Notes: generated by a model from the sequence alone, not told the origin. DNA of 64,000 nt from Chthonobacter albigriseus (GCF_013839445.1 NZ_JACDIT010000005.1:1-64000), one strand, 5' to 3'; positions 29,463-39,122 are shown, numbered from the stretch's first letter. Translations and numbers: made by a program.

Positions 29463-30124
29463 GGACACCGGATCGTCGCTCCGTTGCTGAGGTCCTGGGT
29501 GAAGGCGGCCAGTTCGTCCGGGATGTCGCGCTGGTCGGCGGGGATCTCGGCGAGGGTCGCCGCGATACCCGGGTCCAGTTCCTTCGGCTTGATCACCTCG
29601 AAGCTGCAGCCTGAGGGCGGGCCATCCAGAGCGAGCGGTGCCTCCTCCACAAAGGCGAAAGCGACGTAGTAAGTGGGATCATAGACTTCCAGCTTGGCGG
29701 GTAGGCTGCGGATCTCCACGGGCTCTACGGTCGGGAGCGTGAAATAGAGCGTCAGGAGGCCGCCGTCGGACTGAAGCCAGTACTCGGTCGGCTTGCCGAA
29801 ATCGATGTCTCGATCGCCAGCTGCGAGAAAGGTGAAATAGCCGAAGTCCTTGAGCGATTCGACGTTGATGTCGGCGAGGGGTTTCAGTTCCTCGACGGAC
29901 AGGGATCCGTCGTTGTTGCTGTCGAGCCCCTGCGTGGCGAAGGCGGAATAGGCGTCGTCGAAGCGCCAGACGTTGCGGATCGCTACGACGCGCCCCTCGG
30001 GGTCGAAGACGACATCCGCCTTGGCGTCGACGAAGACGTGGGGGTGGGCCTGCGCATCGGACATGGCGGCCAACGCGGCAACCACCGCGGCGACGGCGCT
30101 GGCGATGGGCTTGCGAAAGGTCAT
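29459..30124 (-). CDS. DUF1007-family periplasmic protein with EF-hand-like loop
   Basis: The 221-aa protein has a signal peptide (about 27 residues) followed directly by HPHVFVDA, whose histidines would be exposed at or near the mature N-terminus. Around residue 68 is DSNNDGSLSVEE, a canonical 12-residue EF-hand loop. DUF1007 proteins accompany NicO transporters in many alphaproteobacteria and probably pass metal to them in the periplasm. The ATG at 30124 is preferred; 14 upstream in-frame residues are not family-like. The stop overlaps the transporter start by 4 bp. Confidence 0.85.
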   Translation of the reverse strand: MTFRKPIASAVAAVVAALAAMSDAQAHPHVFVDAKADVVFDPEGRVVAIRNVWRFDDAYSAFATQGLDSNNDGSLSVEELKPLADINVESLKDFGYFTFLAAGDRDIDFGKPTEYWLQSDGGLLTLYFTLPTVEPVEIRSLPAKLEVYDPTYYVAFAFVEEAPLALDGPPSGCSFEVIKPKELDPGIAATLAEIPADQRDIPDELAAFTQDLSNGATIRCP

Positions 30125-30197
30125 GACGATCCTGACACGAGTACGAGGCATGAGAGCACCATGCATCGTGTCGAAATCCGGCGCAACGATGACAGCT

Positions 30198-31109
30198 TCA
30201 GCGCCCGTCGCAGTTGTTCATGTCCGCTTTGGCGGTCCAGTCCACCATGAAGTCCACGAAGGATCGTACTTTGGCCGACAGGTGACGGCGGTGGGGGTAG
30301 ACCACATAGACTCCGGCGCCGACCGACTCGAAGGGCTCCAGCACGAGGTCGACGGTGCCGGCCGCGACGTCGTCGCGCACCATCACGTAGGGCACCGAGC
30401 CGAATCCAAGGCCTGAGAGGATGGCCAGCCTGACCGCCATCGGGGAGTTCACCTCGACCCGACCACGCACTTGGACCGTGTGCTTGGCGCCATCGACGTT
30501 GAAGCGCCAGCTGAAGCGGCTGCGCAGGTTCGAATCGATGATGCAGGGCAGATCCGACAGGTCGTTCGGGTGCTCGGGGCGGCCATGTTCGGCGATGATG
30601 TCGTTTCGCGCTGCGATGACGAAGCGATAGTCGAGGAGCTTGCGGGCGATCAGGCTGGAATCCTGCATCTCCGTGATCCGGACGGCGCAGTCGAAGCCCT
30701 CGTCGACGAGGTCGACGAAGCGGTCGTCGAGGCGCAGATCGAGCTTGATCGCGGGGTGGGCCACCGCGAACTCCATCATCGCACGGCCGAGCATCCCGTC
30801 GCCGAAGGTACGCGGACAGGCGACGCGCAGAAGGCCGGTCGGCTCTCCATGACGGTCGCGCACCATGTCCTGGAGGTCGTCGACGCGCTGCAGGATCTCG
30901 CCGGCGTCGCGGTAGTAGGCCTGACCGAGTTCGGTCAGCGACAGGCGGCGCGTCGTGCGGTTCATCAGACGCGCGCCGAGTTCGTCCTCCAGTTCCTTGA
31001 CGTACTTGGAAATCAAGGCCTTGGAGCGGCCCATCTTGCGGGCGGCGGCCGAGAAGCCGCCGGCGTCCACAACCTCGACGAAAGTGCGCATTCGGGTCAG
31101 CGTATCCAC
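30198..31109 (-). CDS. LysR-family transcriptional regulator
   Basis: The 303-aa protein has the N-terminal LysR helix-turn-helix (TFVEVVDAGGFSAAARKMGRSKALISKYV) and a substrate-binding domain of the CrgA/AaeR-like branch. I choose the GTG at 31109 because GGAGG lies exactly 5 nt upstream and the helix-turn-helix then begins at the normal distance; the open frame continues to 31178. It is divergent from the leader of the decarboxylase gene, but also lies 73 bp upstream of the DUF1007/NicO pair on the same strand, so its target is open. Confidence 0.9.
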   Translation of the reverse strand: MDTLTRMRTFVEVVDAGGFSAAARKMGRSKALISKYVKELEDELGARLMNRTTRRLSLTELGQAYYRDAGEILQRVDDLQDMVRDRHGEPTGLLRVACPRTFGDGMLGRAMMEFAVAHPAIKLDLRLDDRFVDLVDEGFDCAVRITEMQDSSLIARKLLDYRFVIAARNDIIAEHGRPEHPNDLSDLPCIIDSNLRSRFSWRFNVDGAKHTVQVRGRVEVNSPMAVRLAILSGLGFGSVPYVMVRDDVAAGTVDLVLEPFESVGAGVYVVYPHRRHLSAKVRSFVDFMVDWTAKADMNNCDGR

Positions 31110-31252
31110 ATCGTCCTCCGGTGCGCCGCCACTCCGAATTAGGAGGACGGATCTAGGCAAGGGCGCTGGCGTCGACAATCTCCCGCTTCTCGCACGAATT
31201 GATCAACGTTTCTTGCGCAAATCGGATCCGCCTGGCGGGGCTATGACACGGC

Positions 31253-31375
31253 ATGGCCGTTCACGAATTTATTGACCTCGATCGACGAATGGGTCTTGCG
31301 AAGCGCGGCCCTGAAGAGTACATGCGGTCCTGCCCAATTTCGCACGTGCCTGTGGTTGCGTGCCGGCTTCGTTAG
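31253..31375 (+). CDS. Possible upstream leader ORF, 40 aa, arginine-rich
   Basis: The ORF starts ATG at 31253 and ends TAG at 31375. It encodes six to seven arginines, including an early CGA-CGA pair and a C-terminal CRLR. Against it: the ribosome-binding site is poor and third-position GC is near 54 percent, far below real genes here. For it: its place ahead of an ornithine decarboxylase RNA leader, where a translated leader peptide controls speF in enterobacteria. An internal ATG at 31289 would give 28 aa. Treat as a candidate only. Confidence 0.25.
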   Translation: MAVHEFIDLDRRMGLAKRGPEEYMRSCPISHVPVVACRLR

Positions 31376-31599
31376 GGCCGCTGACAGCGGTATCCAACGA
31401 GGGCAAGCCGGTGACCGGAGATGAACCGGGTCTAAGCCGCTTCTCAAGCGGCGGACGCGACTTAAAGCAACGACGTAGAGGGCTTTTTTGGTCTCTTCCG
31501 GCGTTCCAACCGCCGGGGTCACTAAAGAGGCGACTACTTCCTTGCCGGACGTGCGGATGGGACCTCCCTTCCAATCAATGGCTTAGACCGGCTTGACCG

Positions 31600-31700
31600 C
31601 TGCGGCGACGCAACGATCGGCCGGACCGCAATCCACTCCGCCGGGTCCTCACAAGGGGTCCGGTAGGGACCGACGCACCGCTCCACGAGCCGTCTCCACA
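31600..31700 (+). ncRNA. speF-type RNA leader (core)
   Basis: The segment around 31633-31680 carries the strings ACTCCGCCGGGTCC, ACAAGGGGTCCGGTAGGG and ACCGACGCACC that I recognise from the alphaproteobacterial speF leader motif. CCGGACC (31621-31627) can pair with GGTCCGG (31657-31663). The motif is known upstream of ornithine decarboxylase genes, exactly as found here, and is thought to control them in cis. Boundaries are approximate, and the full motif may reach further 5'. Confidence 0.7.
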
Positions 31701-31766
31701 TCGGCGCGCGGACTGGGACGCCGACTCCCCTGGACGCGCAACGCTACATTGATACGGGGTCCCGCC

Positions 31767-32897
31767 ATGACCGCTCGCATCCTCGACTTTCTCGCCACCC
31801 GCCGTCCCGAGGGCCCCTGCCTCGTGGTCGATCTCGACGTCGTGCGCGAAAACTTCCTGACATTCCGCCGGGCGCTGCCGGATACGCGGGTGTTCTACGC
31901 CGTCAAGGCGAATCCCGCGCCGGAGATCCTGTGCCTTTTGGCCGAGCTCGGCTCGTCGTTCGACTGCGCCTCGATCCCCGAGATCGAGATGGCGCTGGCC
32001 GCCGGTGCGACGCCGGACCGGATCTCGTTCGGCAACACCATCAAGAAGGAGCGGGATATCGCCCGCGCCCGTATCCTCGGCGTTGATCTCTTCGCCGTCG
32101 ATTGCGAGGCCGAGGTGGAGAAGATCGCCCGCCAGGCTCCCGGCGCGCGCGTGTTCTGCCGTATCCTCTGCGACGGGGCGGGTGCCGAATGGCCTCTCTC
32201 GCGCAAGTTCGGCTGCGAGCCGGAGATGGCGATCGACGTGCTGGAGCGGGCTCACCAGCTCGGGCTGGCGGCCTATGGCGTGTCGTTCCACGTCGGGTCG
32301 CAGCAGGGCAACACCGAGGCTTGGGACGGTGCGCTGGCGACGTCGGCGCAGCTGTTCCGCACCCTATCGGAGCGCGGAATCCAGCTGAAAATGGTCAACC
32401 TCGGCGGCGGTTTTCCGACGAAGTACCTGCGCGACGTTCCGACGACCGAGGCCTATGCGCGCTCGATCGAGGACGCGGTGCGTCGGCACTTCGGCAACGA
32501 GATCCCCGAGACGATCATCGAGCCGGGCCGTGGCATGGTGGGCGGCGCGGGGATCATCAAGGCCGAGGTGGTCCTGATCTCCAAGAAGCAGGCGAACGAC
32601 GACGTCCGCTGGGTGTTCCTGGACATCGGCAAGTTCGGCGGCCTCGCGGAGACGATGGACGAAGCCATCCGCTATCCGATCCGCACCCAGCATGACGGCA
32701 GCGAGACCGCTCCCTGCGTGCTCGCCGGTCCGACCTGCGATTCGGCCGACGTGCTCTACGAGAAGAATGCCTATCCGCTGCCGATCTCGCTGGAAATCGG
32801 CGACGAGGTGCTGATCGAGGGGACCGGAGCCTACACGACCACCTACTCGGCGGTCGCGTTCAACGGCTTCGAGCCACTGAAGAGCTACGTCATCTGA
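31767..32897 (+). CDS. Ornithine/lysine decarboxylase (type III PLP fold)
   Basis: This 376-aa enzyme makes putrescine from ornithine (or cadaverine from lysine). It has the alanine-racemase-fold PLP lysine in FYAVKANP (about residue 48), the SFHVGSQ strand, the glycine-rich LGGGFPTKY phosphate site, EPGRGMVGGAG, and the cross-subunit LAGPTCDSADVLYE motif holding the catalytic cysteine and aspartate. Size and motifs match the short eukaryote-like ODC group found in Rhizobiales. The RNA leader ahead supports ornithine as substrate. Putrescine from here would supply homospermidine synthase. Confidence 0.94.
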   Translation: MTARILDFLATRRPEGPCLVVDLDVVRENFLTFRRALPDTRVFYAVKANPAPEILCLLAELGSSFDCASIPEIEMALAAGATPDRISFGNTIKKERDIARARILGVDLFAVDCEAEVEKIARQAPGARVFCRILCDGAGAEWPLSRKFGCEPEMAIDVLERAHQLGLAAYGVSFHVGSQQGNTEAWDGALATSAQLFRTLSERGIQLKMVNLGGGFPTKYLRDVPTTEAYARSIEDAVRRHFGNEIPETIIEPGRGMVGGAGIIKAEVVLISKKQANDDVRWVFLDIGKFGGLAETMDEAIRYPIRTQHDGSETAPCVLAGPTCDSADVLYEKNAYPLPISLEIGDEVLIEGTGAYTTTYSAVAFNGFEPLKSYVI

Positions 32898-32998
32898 AGG
32901 GTTCCGCCCGCTTCCCGTCATCGCTCCGGCCCTGGTAAAGGGCCGGCCGGTTCCTTCGTGTACCCGCGGCCTGCCTGGCGCGGGGAAGGGTCCTTGCC

Positions 32999-33526
32999 AT
33001 GATCACCTATCTCGATGAAGCATCGTTCGACGTGCCGGCGCGCGAAGCGTTGTTGGACCGCGCCTTCGGTCAGTCCCGCTTTCTGAAGTCGTCGGAGAGG
33101 ATCCGGTCCGGCCGGCTGCCGGCGGAAGGGCTTTCGCTCGTCGCCAAGGACGGCGATCGCCTGGTCGGGACCGTGCGGCTCTGGCACGTCGCGGCCGGCT
33201 TCGGCGGCGCTGACGCGCTTCTGCTCGGGCCGCTCGCCGTGGCCGAGGACGCTCGGGGAACTGGGGTCGGCGCCGCGTTGATGCGGATCGCCATCGGACG
33301 CGCCCAGGAAGCGGGACATCGCGCCATTCTTCTGGTGGGTGACGAACCATATTATCGCCGTTTCGGCTTCTCGGCCGCGCCTACGGCGGGCCTTGCCATG
33401 CCGGGGCCGTTCGAGCGTCATCGATTCCTGGCGCTGGAACTGGAACCCGGCGTCCTCACCGGCGCGACAGGCATCCTGCGGCCGACGGGGCAGGTCGCCG
33501 CGGTGGCCGAAGTGCTCGCCGCCTAG
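32999..33526 (+). CDS. GNAT-family N-acetyltransferase
   Basis: The 175-aa protein has the GNAT core with LGPLAVAEDARGTGVGAALM, where the R-G-x-G-x-G/A loop binds acetyl-CoA, followed by the VGDEPYYRRFGFSAAP motif typical of the YhbS-like branch. It starts 101 bp after the decarboxylase, with an 8-bp GC hairpin (32926-32946) between. The pairing with ODC genes is common in alphaproteobacteria and suggests, but does not prove, acetylation of a polyamine or an amino acid. Confidence 0.86.
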   Translation: MITYLDEASFDVPAREALLDRAFGQSRFLKSSERIRSGRLPAEGLSLVAKDGDRLVGTVRLWHVAAGFGGADALLLGPLAVAEDARGTGVGAALMRIAIGRAQEAGHRAILLVGDEPYYRRFGFSAAPTAGLAMPGPFERHRFLALELEPGVLTGATGILRPTGQVAAVAEVLAA

Positions 33527-33681
33527 GGCCATTCGTGGTCTTCGGGCGCCCCGCCTCAGGGGCGTCCAACCCTTCGCGGCGCACCGCGGCCGCGGTTCAC
33601 CCGATATTGCGGCTTTTCGCGGCGAGATAGTTCCACCACATTGGGGCGATCGCCCGATCGGCGTTCCGCAAGGGGGGCACT

Positions 33682-34683
33682 ATGTTTCTATCAGGCATGG
33701 ATATTGCGATCATCGTCCTGGTCGCCTTCATCATTCTGGTTGTGTTCGCCGGCATCAAGCAGGTGCCGCAGGGTTTCAACTGGACCGTGGAGCGCTTCGG
33801 CCGGTTCACCCGGACCCTGACCCCAGGCCTCAACCTGATCGTGCCCTTCGTCGATCGGGTGGGCGCGAAGCTGAACATGATGGAACAGGTGCTCGATGTT
33901 CCGTCGCAGGAGATCATCACCCGCGACAACGCCACCTGCACGGTGGACGGCGTCGCCTTCTACCAGGTGCTGGACGCCGCGCGGGCCGCCTACGAGGTGA
34001 GCGGGCTGCAGAACGCAATCCTCAACATCACCATGACCAACATCCGAACGGTCATGGGCTCGATGGATCTCGACAACCTCCTGTCCAACCGTGACGAGAT
34101 CAACACCCGGCTGCTGCATGTGGTCGATGCGGCCACCGAGGCTTGGGGCGTCAAGATCACCCGTGTGGAGATCAAGGACATCAATCCTCCGGCCGATCTG
34201 GTGGAATCGATGGCGCGGCAGATGAAGGCCGAGCGCGACAAGCGCGCCTCGATCCTGGAGGCGGAGGGGCTCCGGGCGGCCCAGATCCTGAAGGCGGAGG
34301 GCGAGAAGCAGGCCCAGGTCCTGCAGGCGGAAGGTCGCCGCGAGGCCGCCTACCGCGACGCGGAAGCGCGCGAGCGTCTTGCCGAGGCCGAAGCCAAGGC
34401 GACGATGCTTGTGTCCGAATCGGTCTCGAAAGGCGACGTGCAGGCGCTCAACTACTTCATCGCGGACAAGTACACGCAGGCGCTCACGCAGTTCGCTCAT
34501 TCGCCCAACCAGAAGATCCTGATGCTGCCGATGGAGGCGACGGCCCTGATCGGTTCGCTCTCCGGTATCGCGGAACTGGCGCGCGCCAGCTTCGGCGACA
34601 ACGTCATTGGCGCCCCGGATACGGCGCGCCGCCGGGCTGGCGGCTCCGTGCCTGTGGCCGGCGAGCCGCCGCGGTCCACGTGA
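33682..34683 (+). CDS. SPFH/band-7 membrane protein (QmcA-like)
   Basis: This 333-aa stomatin-like protein has one N-terminal transmembrane helix (about 8-24), the SPFH domain with [28 protein letters not shown], and a long charged coiled coil (about 180-255, rich in repeated EAEG and KAEGEKQ units). Such proteins form large oligomeric membrane microdomains and work with NfeD partners and FtsH-type proteases. The NfeD gene follows after 12 bp, as usual. Confidence 0.94.
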   Translation: MFLSGMDIAIIVLVAFIILVVFAGIKQVPQGFNWTVERFGRFTRTLTPGLNLIVPFVDRVGAKLNMMEQVLDVPSQEIITRDNATCTVDGVAFYQVLDAARAAYEVSGLQNAILNITMTNIRTVMGSMDLDNLLSNRDEINTRLLHVVDAATEAWGVKITRVEIKDINPPADLVESMARQMKAERDKRASILEAEGLRAAQILKAEGEKQAQVLQAEGRREAAYRDAEARERLAEAEAKATMLVSESVSKGDVQALNYFIADKYTQALTQFAHSPNQKILMLPMEATALIGSLSGIAELARASFGDNVIGAPDTARRRAGGSVPVAGEPPRST

Positions 34684-34695
34684 GGGGAGGGGCGC

Positions 34696-35148
34696 ATGGG
34701 GTTCTTTGCCAAGATCATCGACATCCTCGGTCCCTGGAACTGGTGGGTTCTCGGTCTTCTCCTCGCAGCCGTGGAGGTGTTCGCCCCCGGTTCCTTCTTC
34801 CTCTGGTTCGCAATCGCCGCCATCCTGGTGGGAGCCATCGCGCTCACCTTCGCCCTGTCGTGGCAGGTCCAGGTCGTGCTGTTTGTCGTCCTATCGATCG
34901 CGTCCGTGCTGATCGGGCGGCGGATCTACGGACAGGCCAATCGTGCCGAGCCGGAGCAGCGGCTGAACGAGCGTCTCGTGCGGCAGATCGGGCGGGCGGC
35001 TGTGCTGGACACGCCGTTGCAGAACGGGGACGGGCACATCCGCCTGGATGACACGCTGTGGCGGGTGGAGGGGCCCGACCTTGCCGCCGGCACGGCGGTG
35101 ACGATCACCGCGGTGCGGGACGGCCGCTTCGTGGTGGCACCGCGGTGA
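34696..35148 (+). CDS. NfeD-family membrane protein
   Basis: The 150-aa protein has three to four hydrophobic helices (about 14-75), starting with PWNWWVLGLLLAAVEVFAPGSFFLWFA, then a C-terminal OB-fold domain with LVRQIGRAAVLDTPLQNGDGHIRLDDTLWRVEG. This short NfeD type pairs with the SPFH protein encoded just upstream. GAGGGG precedes the ATG. Confidence 0.92.
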   Translation: MGFFAKIIDILGPWNWWVLGLLLAAVEVFAPGSFFLWFAIAAILVGAIALTFALSWQVQVVLFVVLSIASVLIGRRIYGQANRAEPEQRLNERLVRQIGRAAVLDTPLQNGDGHIRLDDTLWRVEGPDLAAGTAVTITAVRDGRFVVAPR

Positions 35149-35248
35149 GGCGGTCCGCAAGCCTTCATTAACCGAAATTCTTTACGACTTGGAAAGGCCG
35201 TCGTGACGGCCCGTGAATTCGTGGCCGTTCCAGCTCGGGGCCTCGTGG

Positions 35249-36709
35249 ATGAGAGCCTTCCGTTACCTTGTCGTCTCGACGCTGGTCGCGTTTGCCGGCG
35301 TGTCGACGGACGCCCGCGGCCAGACAGGTTCTTCCCTGCGTCCGACGCTGCCGCCCGAGCCGGCGCCGAGCCCGACCGTTGAAGGGGGCGACGATCCGAT
35401 CGCGGCTGTCGGATTGCCTGACGAAACCCTCGTCGATCCCGCTGATAGTCCGGATGCGGTGACTACCGGATCCACCTCTCCGGCTGCGAGACCGCTGAGG
35501 GCCCGCAACGCTGAAGTCGCTCCACTGCGGCCGGTCGCCCGCTCCCGCGAGAATGTCAGGCCCGCCCAGCCTTTGACGCCGACGGGAGAGACGGCCGACC
35601 AGGAGGGCGAGGCGCGCGCTTCCTATGAGCCGTTGGGATTGCGGCGGGGCAGCTTCGTTACCTACCTGACCAGTCGGTCGGCACTCGGCTATTCGACGAA
35701 CGCGGGCAACACGGCTGCCGGCTCGGGCGCGGCTTACACGGACAACCGGAGCGAAATCGCGGTGCGGTCCGACTTCGCCCGCCATGCCCTCGATTTCACG
35801 CTCCGCGGCGGTTTGCGCGACTATCTCGACAGCCCGCAGAAGAGTGTGCCGAACGTGGAAGCCATCGTGAGTGGACGCCTCGACCTGACGGAAGTGGACC
35901 GGCTCGGGGGGACACTGCGGTACGACTGGCAGCGCGAAAGCTCGAGCAGCGCCGAGGTCGGCACCGCCAGCGGGTCGGACATCCACACGCTGACCGCGTC
36001 GGTGGGTTATGAGCGCCGCGCCGGCCTGATCGGCCTCGATCTCAGGGGCGCGGTCGACCGGACGATCTACTCAGGCGATGACCGCGACAACACGGCCGTG
36101 ACCGGTTCGCTGCGGCTCTCGCTCGACAACGGAGCGGTGTTCCGGCCGTTCGTCGAGACGTCGGCGTTCGCGCGACTGCGCGACAGCGAAGTGGACGAGA
36201 CGGGATTCCGCCGTTCGAGCGCCGGCGGCGAAGCGAAGGTCGGCCTGGCGTTCGACCATGGAACGGTGAGCGGGGAGGTGGGCGCCGGCTACGCCTTCGA
36301 ACGGTTCGACGATGCGGCTCTCGGCGACCTGAAGGGCTTCGTCGCCGACGGGTCGCTGGCGTGGCAGCCCAACCCGCTGACGACCTTCACGCTGAAGGCG
36401 GACACCGTCTTCGAGCCCAGCCGCCTCGCCGGAGCCAGTGGCTCGATCGTGCGCAGTCTGGATCTCGCCGCCGAGTATGCGCTGAGGCCGAACATTATCC
36501 TGAATGCGGGAGCCGCCCTCACCTACCAGGACTATGTGGGTGTCGCGCGGGAAGTCACCACCTTCAGCGTTCGCGGTGGCGCGGCATGGAAACTCAACCG
36601 CGAAGTGGAACTGGGGCTCGTCGCCACCCACAGCATCAAGGATTCCACTGTCAGCGGCGAGGATACGCAGGAAACCACCGTCGAGGCCGCGATCACCGTT
36701 CGCCGGTAA
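35249..36709 (+). CDS. Outer-membrane beta-barrel protein (BBP2-like)
   Basis: The 486-aa protein has a signal peptide (MRAFRYLVV... to about residue 23), a Pro/Ala-rich linker to about residue 110, and then a long run of alternating beta strands (for example FVTYLTSRSALGYSTN, TLRYDWQRESSS and the terminal TVEAAITVRR). That pattern and the aromatic-poor C-terminal strand fit putative beta-barrel porin 2 proteins, often found with exopolysaccharide genes. galU is convergent 21 bp away. An upstream GTG at 35213 is possible but would put 12 residues ahead of the signal sequence. Confidence 0.75.
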   Translation: MRAFRYLVVSTLVAFAGVSTDARGQTGSSLRPTLPPEPAPSPTVEGGDDPIAAVGLPDETLVDPADSPDAVTTGSTSPAARPLRARNAEVAPLRPVARSRENVRPAQPLTPTGETADQEGEARASYEPLGLRRGSFVTYLTSRSALGYSTNAGNTAAGSGAAYTDNRSEIAVRSDFARHALDFTLRGGLRDYLDSPQKSVPNVEAIVSGRLDLTEVDRLGGTLRYDWQRESSSSAEVGTASGSDIHTLTASVGYERRAGLIGLDLRGAVDRTIYSGDDRDNTAVTGSLRLSLDNGAVFRPFVETSAFARLRDSEVDETGFRRSSAGGEAKVGLAFDHGTVSGEVGAGYAFERFDDAALGDLKGFVADGSLAWQPNPLTTFTLKADTVFEPSRLAGASGSIVRSLDLAAEYALRPNIILNAGAALTYQDYVGVAREVTTFSVRGGAAWKLNREVELGLVATHSIKDSTVSGEDTQETTVEAAITVRR

Positions 36710-36730
36710 CGTGGCCTCGACGGTATCGGT

Positions 36731-37612
36731 TCAGCTCTCGGCCAGCACCGACTGGAGTTCGGCGCGGATGTTGCCGTGGATGTCCTCGCGGTCCAAGGCG
36801 TAAGCAAGGTTCGCCTTGAGGAACCCGAGCTTCGTGCCGGTGTCATAGGTGGTGCCGCGGAAGCGCACGCCATAAAAGGGCGAGCCCTTCAGCAGCCGCA
36901 GCATGGCGTCGGTCAGCTGGATCTCACCGCCGGCGCCTTTTTCCTGCGTTTCCAGGAGGTCGAAGATCTCCGGCTGGAGAATGTAGCGGCCGGAGATGAA
37001 GAGGTTCGAAGGCGCCGCCGCGGGCTTGGGTTTTTCGACCATGCCCGTCACCTCGAAGACGTCTTCCTGAACCGTCGCGCCCAATGCGACGATGCCGTAC
37101 TGGGCCGTCATGGCGGGTTCGCATTCCTCCAGGCTGAGCACGTTGCCGCCGGTGCGCTCGTAGGCGTCCACCATGCTCTTGAGGCAGGGCGTGTGGTGCT
37201 TCATCAGCATGTCGGGCAGAAGAACCGCGAAAGGCTCGGGCCCGATGATATCGCGGGCGCACCAGACCGCATGGCCGAGACCGAGCGGCGCCTGCTGGCG
37301 GGTGAAGCTGACGGAACCGGCGACAGGGAGGTCCCGCTTGAGGACTTCCAGCGCCTCGGTCTTGGAGCGGGCCTCGAGCGTCGCCTCCAACTCGTAGGCG
37401 ACGTCGAAGTGGTCCTCGATCACCGCCTTGCCGCGCCCTGTCACGAACACGATATGCTCGATGCCGGCCGCCCGGGCCTCGTCGACCACGTACTGCAAGG
37501 CGGGACGGTCGACCACCGTCATCATCTCCTTCGGTACGGCCTTGGTCGCGGGGAGGAACCGCGTCCCCAGACCGGCCACCGGAAGCACCGCCTTGCGAAT
37601 CGCCTTCTGCAT
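36731..37612 (-). CDS. galU: UTP-glucose-1-phosphate uridylyltransferase
   Basis: This 293-aa nucleotidyltransferase makes UDP-glucose for envelope glycans and for OtsA. The N-terminal motif [24 protein letters not shown] binds the nucleotide, and the [19 protein letters not shown] and TGMVEKPK motifs are all present. The ATG at 37612 has GGAG 7 nt upstream; a GTG four codons earlier is less likely. Confidence 0.96.
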   Translation of the reverse strand: MQKAIRKAVLPVAGLGTRFLPATKAVPKEMMTVVDRPALQYVVDEARAAGIEHIVFVTGRGKAVIEDHFDVAYELEATLEARSKTEALEVLKRDLPVAGSVSFTRQQAPLGLGHAVWCARDIIGPEPFAVLLPDMLMKHHTPCLKSMVDAYERTGGNVLSLEECEPAMTAQYGIVALGATVQEDVFEVTGMVEKPKPAAAPSNLFISGRYILQPEIFDLLETQEKGAGGEIQLTDAMLRLLKGSPFYGVRFRGTTYDTGTKLGFLKANLAYALDREDIHGNIRAELQSVLAES

Positions 37613-37793
37613 TCGAAACTCCACGGAAACAGCGGATCCCAGGGATACGGACCCGGTCTATGTCACCACCTCGGGGAAAACTGCGAACGGACTTTAACGC
37701 GCAATCGTAACTGGTTGTCTACACTCTTCGACGAATGCGCCCGACATGTCCGCTGTTCATAAACTCTTAACCTTAAGGTCCGTTCATCGATCA

Positions 37794-39098
37794 ATGATGA
37801 TGCCAAACATGTCTCTGCCAGCACCCTTCCGCCGAACCCTCGGTTCCTTCCTGGCCGCAGCCGGGCTGGCGATGCTGGCCGGCTGCATCTCGCTTTCCGA
37901 ACCGCTCGGACTGGACACGAATCGTCAGGTGACGACGCCGGCCCGATCGGACGGACCGATACCGGCTTCCTTTGTCCAATTCGTGGAGACGCTGTGGCCG
38001 CAGGCCGAAGCGCGGGGCGTTTCGCGCGCGACCTTCGATGCGGCTTTCCGTGGGCTCGGCCCTGACCAGGGCGTGCTGGACGCGGCCAATCGCCAGGCCG
38101 AGTTCGTCAAACCGATCTGGCAGTACCTCGACGGCGCCGCCTCGGATAAGCGGATCGCGACCGGGCGGGCCATGCTCGGCGAGCATGCGGCCTTGCTCGA
38201 CACGCTGGAGAGAACCTACGGCGTTCCGCGCACCGTCATCGTCGCGATCTGGGGGATGGAGAGTTCCTACGGCGCGGTCCTCAACGACCCGACCAAGGTT
38301 CGGAACGCTGTGCGCGCGCTGGCGACGCTCGCCTGGAACGGCGGGCGGCGGGCGCAGTATGGACGCACGCAGCTGCTCGCGGTCCTGCGCATCATCGAAC
38401 GGGGCGACATCGACCCGATCCACATCACCGGGTCCTGGGCCGGGGCGATGGGGCACACCCAGTTCATCCCGACCACCTACGAAGCCTACGCGGTCGATCA
38501 TGACGGCGATGGGCGGCGCAACATCTGGACCTCGATCCCCGACGCCCTGGCTTCGACGGCCAATTACCTGCGGCGCGCGGGCTGGCGGACGGGCGAGACA
38601 TGGGGCTACGAAGTCGCGCTGCCCCCAGGTTTCGATCCCGGGCTGGAAGGCAGCCGCCGGTCGCTAGGGCAATGGCGGGCCGCCGGGCTGGTCCGGGCGA
38701 ACGGGCAGAGTTTTCCGCGCGACGGCGACCAGGCCCAGCTCTGGTTTCCAGCCGGCGCATCCGGTCCGGCGTTCCTGACGCTGAAGAACTTCCAGGTGAT
38801 CAAGCGCTACAACAACGCCAACGCCTACGCGCTGGGGGTGGGGCACCTTTCCGATCGGCTTGGCGGTGCAGGTCCGATAGTCGAGGCCTGGCCGCGCTCG
38901 CCGGAGGAGCTCGACCCGGCCGGCGTGCAGGAGCTCCAGACCCTGCTGGGAGCGAGGGGCTACGATGTCGGCAAGATCGATGGCATAGTCGGTCAAGGCA
39001 CGACGGCGTCGATCCAGGCCTACCAGTCCGCCGCCGGCCTGCCGGCGGATGGGCAGCCGACCGCCACGCTCCTGAAGCGTCTGAGACAGGGACTCTGA
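37794..39098 (+). CDS. mltB: Lipoprotein lytic murein transglycosylase (MltB family)
   Basis: This 434-aa protein has a lipobox (LAGC, Cys31) and is probably anchored in the outer membrane. The catalytic domain has the active-site glutamate E156 in IWGMESSYG, and ITGSWAGAMGHTQFIPTTY. A C-terminal peptidoglycan-binding domain (about 370-434, LQTLLGARGYDVGKIDGIVGQGT) follows. It cleaves peptidoglycan glycan strands to 1,6-anhydro ends. Several ATGs occur at the start (37794, 37797, 37800, 37809); an upstream one at 37746 is unlikely. The SGNH-fold gene follows 24 bp later and may be co-transcribed. Confidence 0.92.
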   Translation: MMMPNMSLPAPFRRTLGSFLAAAGLAMLAGCISLSEPLGLDTNRQVTTPARSDGPIPASFVQFVETLWPQAEARGVSRATFDAAFRGLGPDQGVLDAANRQAEFVKPIWQYLDGAASDKRIATGRAMLGEHAALLDTLERTYGVPRTVIVAIWGMESSYGAVLNDPTKVRNAVRALATLAWNGGRRAQYGRTQLLAVLRIIERGDIDPIHITGSWAGAMGHTQFIPTTYEAYAVDHDGDGRRNIWTSIPDALASTANYLRRAGWRTGETWGYEVALPPGFDPGLEGSRRSLGQWRAAGLVRANGQSFPRDGDQAQLWFPAGASGPAFLTLKNFQVIKRYNNANAYALGVGHLSDRLGGAGPIVEAWPRSPEELDPAGVQELQTLLGARGYDVGKIDGIVGQGTTASIQAYQSAAGLPADGQPTATLLKRLRQGL

Positions 39099-39122
39099 CA
39101 GGCGCGGCTCCAAGAGGCGTCC

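Larger units (their letters stand above)
31110..31766 (+). other. Long structured leader region of the decarboxylase gene
   Basis: These 657 bp hold no ordinary gene. From left to right: an AT-richer stretch with TTGCGCAA (31213-31220), a 40-codon arginine-rich ORF (31253-31375), a perfect 7-bp hairpin with loop CTC (31436-31452), a T6 tract (31484-31489), a CCGGCG/CGCCGG hairpin (31498-31516), and the speF-type core from about 31600. I could not fix the promoter. Confidence 0.55.
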
